9,813 bases of DNA, taken from a candidate division Zixibacteria bacterium DG_27. GTDB lineage: Bacteria; Zixibacteria; MSB-5A5; DG-27. The stretch covers positions 1 through 9,813 of the forward strand of contig LIZU01000106.1 of assembly GCA_001302725.1 (NCBI GenBank). Reading direction: 5' to 3'. The notes under the pieces are model-generated. The model searched no databases. It saw only the letters and a program-made list of their open reading frames with translations, and was not told the DNA's origin. The position numbers and the translations under genes were made by a program. Positions 6,299 through 9,813 of the stretch are shown here, piece by piece (position 1 is the first letter of the stretch; each line of letters begins with the position of its first letter).

Positions 6299-6326
6299 AA
6301 GACCGCTCCCGGTCTGAATTGTTGCA
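6299..6326 (-). promoter_or_regulatory. Putative ECF-type promoter of the sigma operon
   Basis: Read on the minus strand: TGCAAC (6321-6326), 16-nt spacer, GGTCTT (6299-6304). It resembles the AAC-type -35 and CGTC-type -10 of ECF promoters, such as the B. subtilis SigX/SigW/SigM class. The predicted start site would be near 6292, leaving a leader of only about 10 nt that just contains the GGAGG. It mirrors the element at 6355-6383. Confidence 0.5.
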
Positions 6327-6354
6327 GTTTTTGTGAGTTTTTCATACGTGAGGG

Positions 6355-6383
6355 TGCAACATTTCTTAGATTAGGTGGGTCAG
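6355..6383 (+). promoter_or_regulatory. Putative ECF-type promoter of the DUF6249-like gene
   Basis: TGCAAC (6355-6360), 17-nt spacer, GGTCAG (6378-6383), followed by about 54 nt to the ATG at 6438. It shares TGCAACAWTT and GGTC with the divergent element at 6299-6326. The two -35 boxes lie back to back, 28 bp apart. This makes the membrane protein a likely target of the neighbouring sigma factor. Confidence 0.5.
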
Positions 6384-6437
6384 ATGGTTGGAAAGACTGA
6401 AAGTAGACAAAAGACGACTTGGCGAAAGGAGCCAGAG

Positions 6438-6797
6438 ATGCAATATGTCTTTGAGTATGCACTTCCGGTGGCACTCTTCATGGTGACGGCGTATGTCATC
6501 AAGATCCTCCTGGAGGCCAAAACCCGGCACAAGCTGATCGACAAGGGGATGGTGGACGAGAAGATCAAGCTTCTGTTCCCCAAACCGCCGGAGACACACA
6601 GCGCCTCTTTGAAATGGGGCATGGTCTTACTCGGCGTCGGGATTGCCTTCCTGGTGGGGCAATTCCTTCCCGAGGACATATCCGAGGGAGTCACCGTCAG
6701 CACCGCGATTATAATGGCGGGGTTGGGACTGCTGATTTTCTACGCTGTTAGAGGTAAGGTTACGACAAACGACCCCAACAGTTATCCCAAAACCTGA
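6438..6797 (+). CDS. Small three-helix membrane protein, DUF6249-like
   Basis: This 119-residue protein starts at ATG 6438 with a strong AAGGAG 6 nt upstream. Three hydrophobic segments are visible: about 7-25 (YALPVALFMVTAYVIKILL), 58-77 (LKWGMVLLGVGIAFLVGQFL) and 86-105 (VTVSTAIIMAGLGLLIFYAV). Between the first two lies the basic/acidic motif AKTRHKLIDKGMVDEKIKLL. The pattern of a first helix, R/HxxLIxKG, then SLKxGxxLLGxGIAxLVG and a final helix matches the DUF6249 family, which in FCB genomes commonly sits beside an ECF sigma gene. Its biochemical role is unknown. A function within the envelope response of the adjacent sigma/anti-sigma pair is inferred from the shared intergenic region with matched promoter-like elements. 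Confidence 0.8.
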   Translation: MQYVFEYALPVALFMVTAYVIKILLEAKTRHKLIDKGMVDEKIKLLFPKPPETHSASLKWGMVLLGVGIAFLVGQFLPEDISEGVTVSTAIIMAGLGLLIFYAVRGKVTTNDPNSYPKT

Positions 6798-6804
6798 CGG
6801 GACC

Positions 6805-6838
6805 CTCACCAGACCTGGGACCAAGATCCTTTGGTGAG
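6805..6838 (+). terminator. Weak inverted repeat after the DUF6249-like gene
   Basis: CTCACCA (6805-6811) pairs with TGGTGAG (6832-6838) over a 20-nt loop, beginning 8 nt after the stop codon. There is no T-run after it, so intrinsic terminator function is uncertain. The remainder of 6839-6882 holds a degenerate GGGACAGGGGAGG heptamer remnant (6855-6867). Confidence 0.25.
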
Positions 6839-6882
6839 CTATTGATAGAAGAACGGGACAGGGGAGGTGAATGAGGGAGCTT

Positions 6883-6917
6883 ACTATTCACTATTGACTA
6901 TTAACCATTCACCAATG
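6883..6917. repeat. ACTATTN heptamer array at the 3' end of the second M16 gene
   Basis: Five consecutive 7-bp units are readable: ACTATTC, ACTATTG, ACTATTA, ACCATTC and ACCAATG. The array ends 7 bp from the minus-strand stop codon at 6925-6927. Seen from that gene it is a (NAATAGT)n tract immediately 3' of the coding sequence. It decays from exact to degenerate towards the gene. Confidence 0.75.
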
Positions 6918-6924
6918 ACTGCCA

Positions 6925-8322
6925 TCACTCGATGGCGGTATACGGCACCACCTCCACCGGACCTAATTTCTCCAGGTCTGACCTCACCTCCTCGGCCTTG
7001 CTGACCACCACAAAGACCAGATTGTCCGGGCCGACATACTCTCGGGCGACTCGATTGACCTGTTCAATGGTGACCTTGTCCATGTTTTGACGGTAGTCGC
7101 GGAGGTAGTTTTTCCCCAGACCGTAGATCTTGGTCTCCAAAACCCGCGTCGCCATCTGCTCCGGGGTCTCAAATCTCAGGGGGAAGTAACCTCGGTAGAA
7201 GGATTTGGCCTCTTTCAGTTCCTCTTCGGTAACTCCCTCCTCCCGAATCCGCTTGAGCTCCACCAGGGAGGCCCTGATGGCGTTCAGGGTGGAATCATTG
7301 CGGGTGAAGGTAGTGACCGCGAAAGCCCCCGGCTCCTTGTTCATCTCAAACCAGCTCCAGATCCCGTAGGTCAACCCCTTTTCCACTCGGACGACGTTGA
7401 CCAGGCGGGAGACGAAACTGCCGCCGAGGATATAATTCATCAACACCAGGGGGAAATAATCGGGATTTGAGCGATCAACCCCGAGGTGCCCGAATTTTAT
7501 GTTGCTCTGGGTGAGGTCGGGCTTGTCAACTAACAGGATTCGATAACCGGAGACTGGTGGTGGAGAGGGGAAGGAGGTCTTGCGAAATCGCCCTTTCTTC
7601 CAGCCCGAAAATTCTCTCCTAACCTTCTTGAAAACATCTTCAGATTTCACATCTCCCACCACACAGAGGATAGCGTTATTGGGACGGTAGAAGCTCTCGT
7701 GAAATCTAGCAATGTCATCTTGGTTCAGAGACTCCAGCGACTTCACCGTTCCCACAAGCGGATTGGCGAAGGGGTGTTCCCCGAAAAGCTGACGGTCGAA
7801 TTCCCATCTCACAACGACGTTGGGGTCGTCCTTCTGCTGGATCAAGCTGGAGGTAGTCTGGCTTTTGAGGCGGTCGATCTCCTCCTCTGCGAAGGTGGGA
7901 TTCAAGACCACATCCACCAACAGATCCAGACCGGTATCGAAGTATTTCTTCAGCACCTTGCAGGTCACAAAGGTCGCATCCCGGTCGGCACCGGCGCTTA
8001 AGCTTCCCCCCACGAAATCGATGGCCTCGGATATCTCCGTGGCAGAGCGACTCTTGGTTCCTTTTCGCAACAGATCCGCGGTGAGATTCGCCAGTCCGGC
8101 TTGGCCTTTAGGGTCATAAGCGGCACCGGTCATAAAGACCAAACGGAACGCCACCACCGGCAGCTCGTGGTGCTCGATGACCAAAACCTCCAGCCCGTTT
8201 GACAAGGTCTTTGACTCCATCGGGGGGAGTTTGATCTCTTCGCCCGCTTCGGTCCTCCCAAGATTGAAAAGGAGGGTCAAGACCAGAAGGGCAATTACAG
8301 TTTTGCAAGTTCTTTTCGTCAT
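6925..8322 (-). CDS. M16 peptidase-like protein, non-zinc (R/Y-motif) subunit, exported
   Basis: This 465-residue protein starts at ATG 8320-8322 with GAGGT 5 nt upstream and a Sec signal peptide (MTKRTCK, then VIALLVLTLLFNLG, cleavage near TEAGEE). The M16 N-domain is complete (SNGLEVLVIEHHELPVVAF...GAAYDPKGQAGLANLTADLLRKGT). However, the zinc motif HxxEH is replaced: the aligned residues are N79, A82 and D83, so it cannot bind catalytic zinc in the usual way. The C-domain (from about 258) has GGSFVSRLVNVVRVEKGLTYG with R312 and Y319, the R/Y pair that contributes to substrate binding in heterodimeric M16B proteases. It lies 45 nt downstream of the HxxEH-bearing partner gene, so the two probably form one periplasmic or cell-surface peptidase. 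It looks full-length and undamaged. Confidence 0.9.
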   Translation of the reverse strand: MTKRTCKTVIALLVLTLLFNLGRTEAGEEIKLPPMESKTLSNGLEVLVIEHHELPVVAFRLVFMTGAAYDPKGQAGLANLTADLLRKGTKSRSATEISEAIDFVGGSLSAGADRDATFVTCKVLKKYFDTGLDLLVDVVLNPTFAEEEIDRLKSQTTSSLIQQKDDPNVVVRWEFDRQLFGEHPFANPLVGTVKSLESLNQDDIARFHESFYRPNNAILCVVGDVKSEDVFKKVRREFSGWKKGRFRKTSFPSPPPVSGYRILLVDKPDLTQSNIKFGHLGVDRSNPDYFPLVLMNYILGGSFVSRLVNVVRVEKGLTYGIWSWFEMNKEPGAFAVTTFTRNDSTLNAIRASLVELKRIREEGVTEEELKEAKSFYRGYFPLRFETPEQMATRVLETKIYGLGKNYLRDYRQNMDKVTIEQVNRVAREYVGPDNLVFVVVSKAEEVRSDLEKLGPVEVVPYTAIE

Positions 8323-8367
8323 ATCAGACCTCAGGTAACTTCTGTCATCCTTATAGTCAAATTAAGA

Positions 8368-9645
8368 CTAACTGCCGGGTTCGGGAGGGGCTTCGGGGAT
8401 TAAGGTCACCACGGTGCGGTTCTTCTTGCGGAGATACTTCCGACAGACCCTCATCACATCCTCGGCGGTGACGGCTTGATACTTCGCCGGTTCCTCGAAC
8501 ATAATGCTATAGTCTCCGAGGATGGTCTGGTAATAACCCACCCACTCACCCTTGTCGCTGTTGGACTCTAAACCGAAGATGAACTCGGCTTCCAACTGGT
8601 TTTTTGCCTTCTGAAGCTCTTTCTCCGTAACCGGCTCGTCCTTCAGCCTATCGATCTCCTCGTAAAGAGTTTTTTCTCCCTCCTCGGTCGTGTGGCCTGC
8701 TTGCATTCCGACCAAAATGTAGAAAAGCCCGGGATCTTCTGTGGTCAAGGCAGCACCGTCAACGAAGGTGGCAATCTGGTCCTCATAGATCAACCTCTGG
8801 TAAACATGGGAGCTCTGGCCGGTGAAGAGGATTCCGGCGGCAACCTCCAGCGGATAGATGTCGGGGTGGCCCCCCTCCGGGATGTGATAACCGACTATAA
8901 AAGAGGGAAGTTGAGCTATTTTGTGAACATCGGCGCGTCTCTCACCGATTTGCTCCGGCTCCACGGTGGTCACCGGCGGGGGCGGAGGTTGACTAGGTAT
9001 ATCCTCATGATATTCGTGAATAGCCTTTAACGCTTCTTCAGTCTCGAAATCTCCGGAGATGACCACGACGGCGTTGTTGGGGGCATAGAAGCGGCGGTAA
9101 TGCTCCCTGACGTCCTCCAGTGTGATAGCCTCAATGTCCGACATAAAGCCGATGACCTCCCAGTGGTAGGGGTGCGCCACCCACAGGAGGTTTTGCAGCT
9201 GCTCGAACATCGCCCCGTAAAGGTCGTTGTCGGTGCGCCAACGTCTCTCCTCTTTGACCACCTCCTTTTCGGACTCAAAGCTCTCCTGAGAAATGGACAG
9301 AGATCTCTGGCGGTCCGACTCCAGGAAGGCGGCCAGATCCAACTTGTCGGAGGGGAGATTCTCCCAGTAGGTGGTGTTGTCAAGCCAGGTCCAGGCGTTA
9401 TCAACGCCGCCATTGGCTTGAATGATCTTTGAATGTTCCTCCGCCTTCACATTCTCCGAGCCCTTGAACATCAGATGTTCCAGGAAGTGGGAGATGCCGG
9501 TAACCGTCAAACCGTTATCGAGGACATACTTTCCGACCTCAAAGAAGACCTCTCCCCGAAGGGTGCAGACGAGAAACAAGGTCAGAACGACCGGCAAGAG
9601 AGACTTCCATCCAACAGATTTCCGGATGAAGCAGATTTTAAGCAT
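8368..9645 (-). CDS. M16 zinc peptidase, HxxEH catalytic subunit, exported; apparent internal loss
   Basis: This encodes 425 residues from ATG 9643-9645, chosen because GGAGGT lies 5 nt upstream (9651-9656) and a signal peptide follows at once (MLKICFIRKSVGWK, then LLPVVLTLFLVCTL). An earlier in-frame start at 9708 would spoil the signal peptide. The zinc motif is H53-F-L-E56-H57, and the distal Glu lies in SEKEVVKEE (about 126-133). AHPYHWEVIGFMSDIEAITLEDV and YAPNNAVVVISGDF are standard M16 text. The C-domain lacks the GLxY motif, consistent with a partner that supplies R/Y. Between GLTV (45-48) and TGISH (49-53) the family normally has about 28 residues (the LLVExHxxPVVxVQVWYxVGSxxExPG strands). 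Here they are missing in frame, which would remove core beta-strands. It is either a damaged gene or an assembly deletion; the family call itself is firm. Confidence 0.87.
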   Translation of the reverse strand: MLKICFIRKSVGWKSLLPVVLTLFLVCTLRGEVFFEVGKYVLDNGLTVTGISHFLEHLMFKGSENVKAEEHSKIIQANGGVDNAWTWLDNTTYWENLPSDKLDLAAFLESDRQRSLSISQESFESEKEVVKEERRWRTDNDLYGAMFEQLQNLLWVAHPYHWEVIGFMSDIEAITLEDVREHYRRFYAPNNAVVVISGDFETEEALKAIHEYHEDIPSQPPPPPVTTVEPEQIGERRADVHKIAQLPSFIVGYHIPEGGHPDIYPLEVAAGILFTGQSSHVYQRLIYEDQIATFVDGAALTTEDPGLFYILVGMQAGHTTEEGEKTLYEEIDRLKDEPVTEKELQKAKNQLEAEFIFGLESNSDKGEWVGYYQTILGDYSIMFEEPAKYQAVTAEDVMRVCRKYLRKKNRTVVTLIPEAPPEPGS

Positions 9646-9691
9646 CGATGACCTCCGCTGTATTGACCACTCTTTCAAGGGTGTCGGCTCA

Positions 9692-9721
9692 AATCTACAA
9701 CAGCCCACACCATCCTGTCAA
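9692..9721 (-). promoter_or_regulatory. Possible sigma-70 promoter of the M16 pair
   Basis: On the minus strand, TTGACA (9716-9721) is followed after 18 nt by TAGATT (9692-9697), about 47 bp upstream of the first M16 ATG. The -35 is perfect and the -10 fair. No gene is visible in 9722-9813, and no operator-like repeat was seen there. Confidence 0.4.
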
Positions 9722-9813
9722 TGTCCGTTCGGCCTTGTTAGTTCCCCACGGCCGAAGTCACTTAACCTCCAATTTGAGAGGCATAAGATAGAGGATTTGC
9801 TCTGATTCGAAAA

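Noticed and set aside
6366..6474. N-terminal extension of the sigma factor from 6474
   Set aside because: The extra residues are not sigma-like, overlap the divergent DUF6249 gene and its promoter, and a conventional ECF start with GGAGG exists at 6282.
7087..8119. Long open frames on the plus strand opposite the M16 genes
   Set aside because: They are antisense shadows of well-supported M16 coding sequence and match no family.
9550..9600. Lipobox in the first M16 protein (LFLVC)
   Set aside because: The residue before Cys is Val rather than Gly, Ala or Ser, so an ordinary signal peptide is more likely.

Overview
The window looks like a chromosomal segment from an uncultured bacterium of the FCB superphylum, perhaps a Zixibacteria-, Cloacimonadota- or WOR-3-like lineage. 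The reasons are the two exported proteins that end in the same FlgD/Por-type C-terminal sorting domain, the DUF6249-type membrane protein beside an ECF sigma factor, and the base composition, which is moderate and slightly above 50% GC by eye. This placement is inference from gene families. There is no rRNA or other taxonomic marker, and no tRNA, insertion sequence, prophage or CRISPR array was seen.

Layout. Positions 1-1983 (+) hold a 5'-truncated subtilisin-family (S8) secreted protease with an Ig-like domain, a jelly-roll domain and a C-terminal sorting domain. Its coding sequence is split over all three forward frames. Positions 2223-4183 (+) hold a secreted FG-GAP/VCBS calcium-binding repeat protein with the same sorting domain, broken once by a frameshift. 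Positions 4376-6282 (-) form a compact operon of ECF sigma factor, zinc-finger anti-sigma factor (4-nt ATGA overlap) and an SPL-like radical SAM protein. Positions 6438-6797 (+) encode, divergently, a small three-helix DUF6249-like membrane protein. Positions 6925-9645 (-) encode two tandem exported M16 peptidases: a subunit with the HxxEH zinc motif, then a subunit without it that carries the R/Y motif, as in heterodimeric M16B proteases.

How the parts work together. The sigma operon and the DUF6249 gene share a 155-bp intergenic region with two back-to-back promoter-like sequences, both TGCAAC-N16/17-GGTC. This suggests that the ECF factor controls both itself and the membrane protein. The two M16 genes probably make one extracytoplasmic protease. 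The S8 and FG-GAP proteins would be exported through Sec and then sorted by their C-terminal domain.

The most striking observation is a cluster of apparent internal losses in otherwise well-conserved genes. The S8 gene lacks the stretch between the oxyanion Asn and the catalytic Ser (frameshift near 690), and it lacks about 8 nt at the NPFN motif (near 1760). The FG-GAP gene has a frameshift near 2490 and appears to lack the linker before its sorting domain (near 3961). The catalytic M16 gene lacks about 28 residues before HxxEH (near 9502). The SPL, sigma, anti-sigma, DUF6249 and second M16 genes look intact. Whether this is real decay or an assembly fault cannot be settled from the sequence alone. 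A second theme is the intergenic DNA: two families of 7-bp tandem repeats (GGGGACA-type and ACTATTN-type) and G6/C6 hairpins lie directly at gene 3' ends.
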